Source of the DNA: Salinibaculum litoreum
GTDB taxonomy: Archaea > Halobacteriota > Halobacteria > Halobacteriales > Haloarculaceae
Direction of reading: 5' to 3'
Length of the DNA: 64,000 nucleotides
NCBI GenBank assembly: GCA_009789175.1
Contig: CP046866.1
Span: 2,418,001 to 2,482,000 of the forward strand
The first letter of the stretch is position 1. Each line of letters opens with the position of its first letter. Below are positions 8,697-16,893 of the stretch, piece by piece. Under the pieces are notes generated by a model. That model made no database searches and had not been told where the DNA came from. It saw nothing but the letters and a program-made list of their open reading frames with translations. The position numbers and the translations under genes are program-made.

Positions 8697-9115
8697 CTGG
8701 CGTACTCCAGGACGTACAGAGCCGCTTTCCCAAGCGTCGCCTCCAGCCCGTCGGCATCGGTTTCTCGCGGAACGACCAGAAAGTCAGCGTCGAGTTCGTC
8801 GGCCGCATCGAGGACGACGCTACCGGGGGTCTGTGAAAGCCGGTGGGCGGAAAAGCCCGCCGCAGACGTGTGTGAGAGCGCGATGTCGTCGAGTCGGTCA
8901 CGGACACGGTCAGTAAACGCACGGTGTTCATCGGCAACCGATTCAGCCGCCACGTCGCCGGTTTCGATGCCACGCGCCACCCGCTGGTCCAGTACGTGGA
9001 GCAGGTGCAGATCCGCATCGTAGCGCTCGGCGATGGCAATCGCGTAATCAACGGCGCGTTCGCTCGCCTCGCTGGTATCGACCGGAGCGAGTACGAGGTC
9101 GATGTCGACGCCCAT
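8675..9115 (-). CDS. Universal stress protein, UspA family
   Basis: 146 residues of standard UspA length. It begins with DIDLVLAPVDTSEASERAVDYA, typical of the family. The usual C-terminal ATP loop G2xG9xG(S/T) is replaced by a sequence without glycines (RETDADGLEATLGK), so ATP binding is doubtful. It is transcribed divergently from another uspA gene at 9201, sharing an 85-bp promoter region built on a perfect palindrome. Confidence 0.85.
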   Translation of the reverse strand: MGVDIDLVLAPVDTSEASERAVDYAIAIAERYDADLHLLHVLDQRVARGIETGDVAAESVADEHRAFTDRVRDRLDDIALSHTSAAGFSAHRLSQTPGSVVLDAADELDADFLVVPRETDADGLEATLGKAALYVLEYASQPVLSV

Positions 9116-9141
9116 TATCTCGGTGTCTATCGGGCACCGGC

Positions 9142-9176
9142 AAAAAGCCGCCGGTACTCGAAGCCGGCGGCTTTTT
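9142..9176. promoter_or_regulatory. Symmetric divergent promoter palindrome between two uspA genes
   Basis: A perfect inverted repeat with 13-bp arms (AAAAAGCCGCCGG and CCGGCGGCTTTTT, 9-nt loop). The T-rich end of each arm lies about 25-30 nt before the start codon of one of the two divergent genes (9115 and 9201), the position of the TATA box in leaderless haloarchaeal genes. The palindrome therefore seems to carry both promoters, and could bind a dimeric regulator. On one strand it also looks like a hairpin with a T tail, but its place between two gene starts argues against a terminator. Confidence 0.55.
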
Positions 9177-9200
9177 TAGGCGGCCCGTGGTAGCTGGCAT

Positions 9201-9674
9201 ATGTTCGAGACGGTGGTCATCGCCACGGATGGCTCGGAAAGTGCCGAGCGTGCCGTCCGGATGGCGCTTGACCTCGCCGACCGATTCGACGCGACCGTCC
9301 ACGCGCTGTCGGTCGTGGATGCGGGCGACGTATCCGCGACACCGGAGGAGCTACAGGACGACCTCGAATCGGCCCTGACAGACGCCGGAGAAGACGCCGT
9401 CACCGCCGTCGAGCAACAGGCCACGGAGGCCGGCTGTGACGTTGTCACCGCAGTTCGTGAGGGTGACCCAGCAGACGAGATTCTCGCCTACGCCGACGAG
9501 TGTGACTCGGATGTCATCGCGATGGGCACCCGGGGCCGCCACGGCGAACACGCCTTCCTGCTTGGGAGTGTCGCCGAAGCGCTCGTCCGACACGCGGACC
9601 GGCCCGTCCTCACCGTCCGCCAGCTCGGCGACGAAGAGGTCGAGGCGGACATGGAAGTGCCGCTGACTGACTGA
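9201..9674 (+). CDS. Universal stress protein, UspA family (ATP-binding type)
   Basis: 157 residues with intact UspA hallmarks: TVVIATDGSESAERAVRMAL at the start and the ATP-binding GTRGRHG ... LGSVAEAL loop followed by RPVLTVR. This is the ATP-binding subclass, unlike its divergent neighbour. Likely a cytoplasmic dimer responding to stress. Start codon at the expected distance from the T-rich arm of the shared palindrome. Confidence 0.88.
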   Translation: MFETVVIATDGSESAERAVRMALDLADRFDATVHALSVVDAGDVSATPEELQDDLESALTDAGEDAVTAVEQQATEAGCDVVTAVREGDPADEILAYADECDSDVIAMGTRGRHGEHAFLLGSVAEALVRHADRPVLTVRQLGDEEVEADMEVPLTD

Positions 9675-9736
9675 CGGCACGGCCGGCGCGCGCGAGCGAC
9701 CGGGGCCTTCTTTTGAACCCGGCTACTGGGAGAGGT

Positions 9737-10828
9737 ATGGACGACTGGCTCATCGACGACGACCGGCTCTCACTCGGGCGCAAATCCGTCCTTCCCGGGG
9801 AGGGCTTTTTCCATCCCGATTCCTTCGAGGAAGAACAGGCCGAACGCGAGGCTGCGGAGACGCTTGCCGAGGCTGGTGTGGTGGTCATCGCGGACCCCGA
9901 CGCCGACGGCCTGGCGTGTACCACGCTCGTCAGAGTCGCCCGCGGCGAGGGCGCACTCCTGCCCGCTGGTCCCCACGAACTGCAAGAGGCCATCGAGTGG
10001 ACCGGCGAGTATGCCGAGGCGGACGCCGAGGTGTATATCTGTGACCTCTGTCCCGACAGCGAGGCCGACCTCGCAGACCTCGATGCGCTTACGGCCCGCG
10101 TCGAGCGGGTCGCGTGGTACGACCACCATCAGTGGACCGACGACCTCGCGACGACCGTCCGGGAGGCCGGCATCGACCTGACGGTGGGGGACAGCGACGA
10201 GGTCTGTACGGCCGACGTGGCACTGGCGGAACTCGCATACGACTTCGACCAGAAGTACGAGGCCCTTGCTGCGGTCACCCGCGACCACGACCTCTGGATT
10301 CGGGAGGACGACCGCTCCGACGACCTCGCCGATTACGCCTACTGGGCCGACCCCGAGGAGTACATCGAGACAGTCCTCAAGTACGGCGCGGACCTCCCCG
10401 AGGAGGTCGAGGACTACCTCGCCGAACAACGCGTCGAGAAGGAGGCACTCATCGAGAAGGCCGTCGAGCGCGCACAACTGCGGGAGGTCGGCGAGTGGAC
10501 CGTTGGGGTGACCTACGGCCGCTGCTCGCAAAACGAGGTCGCCGAGGCCCTGCGCGAACAGGGAGCCGACGCCGCAGTCATCGTCAAACCCGCCGGAAGC
10601 GCCTCCATCCGCGGGACGGAGAACTTCGAGCGCGCTCACGAAGTCGCCGAGCAGGTCAACGGCGGCGGCCACCCCAGAGCGGCCGGCTGCAAGCCCGGTG
10701 TCTACGACGATATGCTCGATTACGCGCACCACTGGACGACCCACGGGGCCGTGGCGAAGCAGGCAATCATTGACGCATTCAAGCGATTACCCGAGGAAGA
10801 CACCGAGGACAGCGAGACCGACAGCTAA
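9737..10828 (+). CDS. DHH-family phosphoesterase (RecJ/NrnA-like)
   Basis: 363 residues. DHH motifs are clear: VVIADPDADGLA (motif I), ICDLCPD (motif II region), WYDHHQW (DHH, motif III) and the DHHA1 domain GGGHPRAAGC near the end. The family includes RecJ-type exonucleases and nanoRNases that cut 2-5 nt RNAs or cyclic dinucleotides with Mn2+. Archaeal homologues include GINS-associated nucleases; I cannot decide among these. The start at ATG 9737 rather than TTG 9713 is backed by CTTTTGAA about 27 nt upstream. Confidence 0.82.
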   Translation: MDDWLIDDDRLSLGRKSVLPGEGFFHPDSFEEEQAEREAAETLAEAGVVVIADPDADGLACTTLVRVARGEGALLPAGPHELQEAIEWTGEYAEADAEVYICDLCPDSEADLADLDALTARVERVAWYDHHQWTDDLATTVREAGIDLTVGDSDEVCTADVALAELAYDFDQKYEALAAVTRDHDLWIREDDRSDDLADYAYWADPEEYIETVLKYGADLPEEVEDYLAEQRVEKEALIEKAVERAQLREVGEWTVGVTYGRCSQNEVAEALREQGADAAVIVKPAGSASIRGTENFERAHEVAEQVNGGGHPRAAGCKPGVYDDMLDYAHHWTTHGAVAKQAIIDAFKRLPEEDTEDSETDS

Positions 10829-10937
10829 GGGTTCGTGTGAGTAGAGTGGGGCGGTTTACGAGCGCGGGCGACACGACGGTCGCACCGGTTTCCCCACATC
10901 GAACAAGCGGGTCGCAGGCCGAATCGGAAAGCGGTGG

Positions 10938-11294
10938 CTAGGCCTGTGAGACGATTTCTTCGAGGTCCGCCCGGCGGCTCTCGTCGGTGGCGAGCTTTCG
11001 GGCAGTCCATTCGAGTTCCGAGAGCAGTGCCTCGTAGCCCTCCTCGGTGAGTTCGTACTCGTTGGTCCGCTTGTCGAGTTCGCTTTTCTCGATGACGCCC
11101 ATCGCGACGAGGTCATCGAGGTTAGGGTAGAGCCGACCGTGGTTCACGTCGGTCCCGTAGTAGTCCTCAAGTTCGCGCTTGATGGCGAGGCCGTAGCGGG
11201 ATTCCTCTGCGAGAATCGTGAGGATAGTCTGTTGAAATGCGGTAAGCTCCGGAGTCACATCCGGCGACTGTGTCTGGCTTTGTGCCTCTGACAT
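10938..11294 (-). CDS. PadR-family winged-helix transcriptional regulator
   Basis: 118 residues. TAFQQTILTILAEESRYGLAIKRELEDYY followed by VNHGRLYPNLDDLVAMGVIEKSE is the PadR winged helix (recognition helix GRLYPNLD), and the C-terminal helix is for dimerisation. The haloarchaeal oxidative-stress regulator RosR belongs to this family, but orthology cannot be judged here. I chose the start at MSEAQ (11294); it sits about 27 nt from GGTATAGG on the minus strand. It is divergent from hisS, and an inverted repeat surrounds its promoter. Confidence 0.82.
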   Translation of the reverse strand: MSEAQSQTQSPDVTPELTAFQQTILTILAEESRYGLAIKRELEDYYGTDVNHGRLYPNLDDLVAMGVIEKSELDKRTNEYELTEEGYEALLSELEWTARKLATDESRRADLEEIVSQA

Positions 11295-11318
11295 ACACGT
11301 ATCCCTACGTTCCACAGG

Positions 11319-11343
11319 GTACCTATACCTGTCACCTAGGTAC
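11319..11343. promoter_or_regulatory. Inverted repeat at the padR promoter, candidate operator
   Basis: GTACCTA and TAGGTAC form 7-bp perfect arms with an 11-nt spacer. The minus-strand TATA-like GGTATAGG of the PadR gene lies inside it, and a plus-strand TTTAAAA (11345-11351) that could serve hisS follows directly. PadR regulators commonly repress their own genes, so auto-regulation is a reasonable inference. Confidence 0.45.
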
Positions 11344-11485
11344 TTTAAAATCTACCAGAGTGTTCATCTAGACTGTACGTCTGTGAGACAATCCCATGCC
11401 GAAGCGGGGCGGTGCTGTGGGGCGGTCAGGGGGTATCGAGGTGTGGACAGAAGCTTTCAAGCGCGCCCTGTGCGAACGCAGGGAC

Positions 11486-12790
11486 ATGTACGACCGTATC
11501 AAGGGGTTTCGTGACTTCTACCCCGCAGAAATGCAGGCACGCCGGCAGGTAATGGACACCATCGAGGGGGTAGCCAAGTCCTACGGCTTCCGCGAAATCG
11601 GAACGCCCGCACTGGAACCCACGGAGATGTACGCCGACAAAAGCGGCGAGGAAATCGTCGAGGAACTCTACAGCTTCGAGGACAAGGGCGGCCGTGGGGT
11701 CGCGATGACGCCCGAGTTGACCCCGACGGTCGCGCGGATGTTCGTCGCCAAACAGCAGGCACTCTCGAAGCCGGTCAAGTGGGTGTCGACCCGGCCGTTC
11801 TGGCGCTACGAGCAGGTCCAGCAGGGTCGGTTCCGGGAGTTCTACCAGACCAACGTCGATATCTTCGGCTCGGAGGAGCCAAGCGCCGACGCCGAGATAC
11901 TCGCAGTCGCGGCCGACGCGCTCACGGACCTGGGCCTGACTGACGAGGACTTCGACTTTCAGGTCTCCCATCGAGACATTCTGGGCGGCCTGCTGGAATC
12001 GTTCGACGCCGATGTGGACACCCGCGATGCGATTCGGGCCGTCGACAAACGCGCCAAGGTCGAGGACGACGAGTACTTCACGCTGCTTTCGGAGGCCGGT
12101 CTGTCCCATGCACAGGCGGAGGAGTTCGACGACCTGCTGGAAACGCCCGAGGACAGCCTCGATGACCTGGTGGCCTTTGCCGGCACTGACCGGGTCGAGA
12201 GCGCAGTCGAGAACCTCCAGAACGTCCTGGCGGCGGCCGAGGACTTCGGCGTCCGGGAGTACTGCACGCTCTCGCTGACGACCGCCCGCGGGCTGGATTA
12301 CTACACCGGCGTCGTCTTCGAGTGTTTCGACTCCACCGGCGAGGTCTCGCGGTCGGTCTTTGGCGGCGGTCGCTACGACGACCTCATCGAAGGGTTTGGC
12401 GGCCAGCCCACGCCCGCAGTCGGCTTCGCACCGGGCTATGCGACGCTTGGCTTGCTCTGTCAGCGCGCCGGCGTCTGGCCCGAAGAAGCCGTCTCGACGG
12501 ATTACTACGTCCTGCAGGTCGGGGACACCCGCGACGTTGCCGCCCGAATCGCACGCGAACTGCGCGCTCGTGGCCACGTCGTCGAGTCGGATGTGTCGGG
12601 CCGGAGTTTCGGCGCACAACTGGAGTATGCCGACTCCATCAACGCCGAGACGGTCGTCATCGTGGGCGAGCAGGACCTCGAAAACGACGAAGTCACCGTG
12701 AAAGACATGGACAGCGGCGACCAGACCACCGCACCCGTCGACGGGTTCCCCGGCGAGGATGACCGGCCGACCTACGACGACTTCGCCTGA
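11486..12790 (+). CDS. hisS: Histidyl-tRNA synthetase
   Basis: 434 residues. It charges tRNA-His with histidine (class II synthetase). Visible motifs: MYDRIKGFRDFYP start, motif 2 region (FWRYEQVQQGRFREFYQ), the histidine-specific RGLDYYTGVVFE, motif 3 (GGGRYDDLIEGFGG) and the C-terminal anticodon-binding domain (residues about 335-434). I start at ATG 11486, where archaeal HisS proteins normally begin; an in-frame ATG at 11396 would add 30 residues without family support. Transcription may begin near 11375 from a TTTAAAA element, giving a leader of about 110 nt. Confidence 0.93.
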   Translation: MYDRIKGFRDFYPAEMQARRQVMDTIEGVAKSYGFREIGTPALEPTEMYADKSGEEIVEELYSFEDKGGRGVAMTPELTPTVARMFVAKQQALSKPVKWVSTRPFWRYEQVQQGRFREFYQTNVDIFGSEEPSADAEILAVAADALTDLGLTDEDFDFQVSHRDILGGLLESFDADVDTRDAIRAVDKRAKVEDDEYFTLLSEAGLSHAQAEEFDDLLETPEDSLDDLVAFAGTDRVESAVENLQNVLAAAEDFGVREYCTLSLTTARGLDYYTGVVFECFDSTGEVSRSVFGGGRYDDLIEGFGGQPTPAVGFAPGYATLGLLCQRAGVWPEEAVSTDYYVLQVGDTRDVAARIARELRARGHVVESDVSGRSFGAQLEYADSINAETVVIVGEQDLENDEVTVKDMDSGDQTTAPVDGFPGEDDRPTYDDFA

Positions 12791-12917
12791 GGGGAACTGC
12801 AGGGGGGAGTCGGCGCTGCCCGGTGGCGTTCGTTGGGCGGTCGATGCCACTGGCTCGCGGGAGGAACGACCAGAACGAGAGCAAACTGTTGTGGGGGTGG
12901 ACCCGGAAGCAGGGAGT

Positions 12918-13181
12918 ATGAGTTCGAAACTGCGCGCGTACGTCGACCACTTTTTGCCACGCGAAATCGTCGGCCCGGTGCTCATCGTCTTCTCGCTCGA
13001 GGGCGTCATCGACGGCCTGTTCACGCGGTTCGTCCCCGACGGGTACGCGACGGTCGGCTGGGGGATTATCTTCCTGCTGTCGCTTGTGGTCATCGCCTAC
13101 TGGGGAACGGTCGACGAGGAGGCGGTCGACGAACTCCACGACCGCCTGGACGAAATAGAAGACGCAGAGACAGCGGACTGA
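12918..13181 (+). CDS. Small membrane protein, unknown function
   Basis: 87 residues with two hydrophobic helices (about residues 15-35 and 45-65) and an acidic C-terminal tail (DELHDRLDEIEDAE). Codon use matches the neighbours. No family recognised. It follows hisS by 127 bp. Confidence 0.6.
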   Translation: MSSKLRAYVDHFLPREIVGPVLIVFSLEGVIDGLFTRFVPDGYATVGWGIIFLLSLVVIAYWGTVDEEAVDELHDRLDEIEDAETAD

Positions 13182-13222
13182 CCGCAGGCGAAAACCGGCG
13201 TGGTATCGGCGAGCCGGTGGGG

Positions 13223-14041
13223 TTACTGGCCCGTCCGGAACGAGTAGTCCAGCGTGTCCGCGGAGTGGGTCAGGCACCCCATCGAAATGATGTCCACGCC
13301 CGTGCGAGCGTAGGCAGGGACATCCTCGACGGAGATGCCACCGCTGGCCTCGGCGAGTACGTCGGGATGGTCGGCACGGAGCGTGTCGACGGCCTCGGCT
13401 GTCTGTGCTGGCGACATGTTATCGAGCAGGACGATGTCCGCACCCGCGCTGGCGGCGCGGGGAGCGTCCGCTGGCTCCTCGACCTCGACTTCGATGTTCG
13501 TGGCGAAAGAGACCCGCTCGCGGAAGTGCGACACGGCCCCCTCCATGCCCATCTCGGCGACGTGGTTGTCCTTGACCATCACCATATGCGAGAGGTCCAG
13601 TCGGTGGGAGTCGCCGCCGCCGGCGACGACGGCGCGTTTCTCGATGCCCCGCAAACCGGGGGTCGTCTTCCGGGTGCCGGCGATGCGAACGTCGTCGGAC
13701 GCTTGCCGGGCGGCCGAGACAGCCGTTTGCGTCTTCGTGGCGATACCGGAGGCATGCCCGGCGATGTTGACCGCGACGCGCTCGCCACGGAGTACCGCAC
13801 GGGCGCTGCCCTCGACGGTCAACACGGCGTCGCCAGCCTCGATGCGCTCGCCGTCCGCGACGGACTGGGCGGCGTCGACCCCGAGGTACGCGAAGACGGC
13901 GACAGCGGCGTCCAGTCCAGCGGCGACACCGGATTCCTTGGCGACGAGTCGGCCCGTGGTCTCGCCAGGGACGTGATTGGTCACGTCGTGGTGGCCCACG
14001 TCCTCGCGGAGCCACTGCTCGATGGTGGTGTCAGTGAGCAT
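13223..14041 (-). CDS. nadC: Nicotinate-nucleotide pyrophosphorylase (quinolinate phosphoribosyltransferase)
   Basis: 272 residues. It converts quinolinate and PRPP to nicotinate mononucleotide, CO2 and PPi, the last step of the NadABC route. Family motifs seen: EDVGHHDVT, HASGIAT, AGTRKTTPGLR, LDNMSP and EASGGISV. It is last in a nadA-nadB-nadC operon: its ATG (14041) follows the nadB stop by a single base. The longer reading frame upstream overlaps nadB and is rejected. Confidence 0.93.
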   Translation of the reverse strand: MLTDTTIEQWLREDVGHHDVTNHVPGETTGRLVAKESGVAAGLDAAVAVFAYLGVDAAQSVADGERIEAGDAVLTVEGSARAVLRGERVAVNIAGHASGIATKTQTAVSAARQASDDVRIAGTRKTTPGLRGIEKRAVVAGGGDSHRLDLSHMVMVKDNHVAEMGMEGAVSHFRERVSFATNIEVEVEEPADAPRAASAGADIVLLDNMSPAQTAEAVDTLRADHPDVLAEASGGISVEDVPAYARTGVDIISMGCLTHSADTLDYSFRTGQ

Positions 14042-14042
14042 C

Positions 14043-15536
14043 TCAGTCGGCGTCGGCCGCGGGCGTCTCCTCCTCGACGAGGTAGTGACACCCGACGGAC
14101 TGGTCGTTCTCGCTTGCGGCACGGGCAATCAGCAGGGAAACGACCGCCGCCGACCGGAGTTCGTACAGCGACCGCGAGGTACGGGTACGGGCGTAGGCGT
14201 CGACCTCGCCTTTGAGTCGGCGGAGGACGGCCTGTGCGCGCCCGAGACCGTCAGGCGAGCGTTCGATGCCGACCTGCTCGTCCATCACCCGGCGCAGGCG
14301 GTGGAACTTCTCGCGGGCGAAGTTATCGGGCAAGGCGGGGTCGCGGTCGAGCAACTCCGGGGCCTCGATGTGCCGAATCTCGTTCCCGACGGCGTCCTCG
14401 CCGGCACGCAGGCCCCAGACCAGCCCTTCGAGCAGGGAGGTCGAGGCAAGCCGGTTCGCGCCGTGGACGCCAGTGCGGGCACATTCCCCGACGGCATACA
14501 GCGAGTCGAGCGACGCCCGGCCGCGGTCGTCGACCGCGATGCCGCCACAGAGGAAGTGCTCGGCGGGCGCAATCGGAATGTGTGGCAGGTCGACGCCGTT
14601 GTCCCGACACTTCTCGGCGAGGTCCGGGAACTCGCCCTCGAAGTCGATGTCGGAGACGTCGAGCACGACTTCGCCGGTCTCCTCGCGTTCGGCTTTGACT
14701 GCACGGGCGACCACGTCCCGCGGAGCGAGTTCGGCGTCCTCGTGGTAGTCGGACATGAACCGCTCGCCGTCGGCGTTTTGCAACACTGCGCCCTCGCCGC
14801 GGACGGCCTCGCTGATAAGGAAGGTGCCGTCCTCGGTGTGGCAGGCGGTCGGATGGAACTGGACGAACTCCATGTCCTCGACATCCGCGCCAGCGAGAGC
14901 AGCCATCGCGATGCCGTCGCCGGTGGCGTCGGCCGGGTTCGTCGAGCGCGGATAGAGTGCGCCGATGCCGCCGGTCGCGAGGATGGTCGACCCCGCGAAG
15001 GTGGGCGCCCACTCGCCGTCGGATTCAAGCATTGCCCCGTAGACCTGGCCCTCGTGGCGGACGAGTTCGAGTGCAGCAGTGTCTTCGAGGATACGTACGT
15101 CAGTCTCGTCGGCGACGTAGTTCAGGAAGGGGACGTGGACGTGTCTCCCCGTCGCGGCGTCGACGTGGAGAATGCGCGGTTCCTCGTGGGCGGCCTCCTG
15201 GCCGTAGTCGTAGCCGTCACCGTTCGTATCGAACTCGATACCGACCGTATCGACGAGCACGTCACGGACGGCGTCGTCGGCGTGTTCGACGAGTACGTCG
15301 ATGGCCTCTTCGTCGGCGGTGTCGTCGGAGGCCGCCAGTACGTCCTGTTTGAACTGCTCGGGGTCGTCACGAGTGACGGCGATGCCGCCCTGTGCCCACC
15401 AGGTCGAGGCTTCTTCGGGGCGCTTTGCTTTTGTGGCGACAGTTACGTCCGCGCCCTGCCGGTCAGCTTCGAGTGCAGCCGCGAGGCCGGCGATGCCTGC
15501 CCCGACGACCAGCACGTCCGTGGTCTGTGTGTCCAT
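14043..15536 (-). CDS. nadB: L-aspartate oxidase
   Basis: 497 residues. An FAD enzyme that oxidises L-aspartate to iminoaspartate for quinolinate synthesis. Seen: Rossmann motif VVGAGIAGLAAALEA at the N-terminus, STWWAQGGIAV, HTEDGTFLISEAVRGEGA region, and the C-terminal helical domain of the succinate dehydrogenase/fumarate reductase flavoprotein family. Located between nadA (10-bp gap) and nadC (1-bp gap). Start at ATG 15536 gives the family's usual N-terminus. Confidence 0.93.
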   Translation of the reverse strand: MDTQTTDVLVVGAGIAGLAAALEADRQGADVTVATKAKRPEEASTWWAQGGIAVTRDDPEQFKQDVLAASDDTADEEAIDVLVEHADDAVRDVLVDTVGIEFDTNGDGYDYGQEAAHEEPRILHVDAATGRHVHVPFLNYVADETDVRILEDTAALELVRHEGQVYGAMLESDGEWAPTFAGSTILATGGIGALYPRSTNPADATGDGIAMAALAGADVEDMEFVQFHPTACHTEDGTFLISEAVRGEGAVLQNADGERFMSDYHEDAELAPRDVVARAVKAEREETGEVVLDVSDIDFEGEFPDLAEKCRDNGVDLPHIPIAPAEHFLCGGIAVDDRGRASLDSLYAVGECARTGVHGANRLASTSLLEGLVWGLRAGEDAVGNEIRHIEAPELLDRDPALPDNFAREKFHRLRRVMDEQVGIERSPDGLGRAQAVLRRLKGEVDAYARTRTSRSLYELRSAAVVSLLIARAASENDQSVGCHYLVEEETPAADAD

Positions 15537-15546
15537 GCCAGTCACC

Positions 15547-16668
15547 TCAGATCTCCAGCATCCGGTCGAGTGCGACCTGTGCGAGGTCTTTCTCTTCGGG
15601 TGCGACCTCGATGACGTTGCGCTCGCGGCCCTCGACGAGTTCTTCGAGGACCCACGCGAGGTAGTTGGGGTCGATTTGCCGCATCGCGTTACAGTCCATG
15701 CAGGCGTCGCCACACAGCGGCAGGACGTTCACCTCGGGGTGCCACCGCGAGAGGTGGTTGGTGAGGTGAATCTCCGTGCCGATGGCCCACGTCTCGCCGG
15801 GGTCGGCGTTGGCGACTGTCTCGGTGATTGTCGAAGTCGAACCGACCACGTCGGCGGCCTCGACGACTTCGCGGCGACACTCGGGGTGGACGACCACGTT
15901 GGCATCGGGATGGTCGTCGCGAACCTGCTCGATGTGCTCGGGGGTGAACCGTTCGTGGACCTGGCAGTAACCCTCCCAGAGGATGATGTCGTTGTCCGTC
16001 GCCGCCTCGGCGGTGACGCCCTCGGGGTCCCAGGGGTCCCACTCGACGATTTCGTCGGCCATGTCGAGACGATGGGCGGTGTTCTCCCCGAGGTGTTTGT
16101 CGGGCAAGAACAGAACCTTGTCGCCCTTCTCGAAGGCGTACTCGAAGGCCTTGTGGGCGTTCGAGGAGGTACAGACCAGCCCGCCCTGCTCGGCACAGAA
16201 TGCCTTGAGGTCGGCGTAGCTGTTCATGTAGGTGATGGGGATGATGTTCTCGTCGGTCGCGGCGGTGAGTTCGGCCCACGCAGCGTCGACCTGCAGGGCT
16301 TCTGCCATCCCGGCCATCGGACAGGATGCCTCCATCGAGGGGAGAATCACGCTCTGGTCGTCGTCGGTGATGATGTCAGCGGATTCGGCCATGAAGGTGA
16401 CGCCGCCGAAGATGACGTAGTCGGCGTCGGCGTTGGCCGCCTCCTTGGAGAGTTGATAGGAGTCCCCGATGAAGTCGGCGTGTTCGACGATTTCCCGGCG
16501 CTGGTAGTTGTGGCCGAGGATGACCACGTCGTCACCGAGTTCGTCGAGTGCTGCCTCGATGCGCTCCGTTCGTTCGTCCTCGTCTAACTCGCGATACGAG
16601 GGCGGGAGCTGTTCGAGGTTGTCATACTTGAAGAGGCTAAGGTCCGTCTCAAACTGCGCTGTTTCCAT
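15547..16668 (-). CDS. nadA: Quinolinate synthase
   Basis: 373 residues. A [4Fe-4S] enzyme that condenses iminoaspartate with dihydroxyacetone phosphate to quinolinate. Motifs: HNYQRREIVEHADFIGDS, the cysteines in GGLVCTSSNA, HPECRREV and CGDACMDC that supply the cluster. First gene of the nadABC operon. I prefer ATG 16668; a GTG three codons upstream (16677) is possible. A small inverted repeat (CACC-TGTT-GGTG) and CTTAGG/TAGACTTAG lie 15-45 nt upstream, a likely promoter region. Confidence 0.93.
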   Translation of the reverse strand: METAQFETDLSLFKYDNLEQLPPSYRELDEDERTERIEAALDELGDDVVILGHNYQRREIVEHADFIGDSYQLSKEAANADADYVIFGGVTFMAESADIITDDDQSVILPSMEASCPMAGMAEALQVDAAWAELTAATDENIIPITYMNSYADLKAFCAEQGGLVCTSSNAHKAFEYAFEKGDKVLFLPDKHLGENTAHRLDMADEIVEWDPWDPEGVTAEAATDNDIILWEGYCQVHERFTPEHIEQVRDDHPDANVVVHPECRREVVEAADVVGSTSTITETVANADPGETWAIGTEIHLTNHLSRWHPEVNVLPLCGDACMDCNAMRQIDPNYLAWVLEELVEGRERNVIEVAPEEKDLAQVALDRMLEI

Positions 16669-16893
16669 TTCGGGCACGATGTCCCACCTGTTGGTGACCT
16701 AAGTCTATGGAAGGGTTCTTTGAAAAGATTTTGTATTCAATATCGGATGTTGGTGGGTCTCAGGAGTGTGTTCGCTCTGTTGACGGGAAAGAAGTTGTGA
16801 TAATTGCCTGTTGTCGGTGAAATGAATCGGTGAGCGACCTGGGAGTGACCACCGAGTGGGGCATCCGGTGGGCTTACCACCCCCGACACCGAC

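Noticed and set aside
9142-9177. Intrinsic terminator
   Set aside because: Hairpin plus T-run look right, but it lies between two divergent gene starts, so no transcript ends there.
11426-13093. 555-residue open frame antisense to hisS
   Set aside because: Fully complementary to a conserved synthetase; high G+C leaves antisense frames open. No domain signal of its own.
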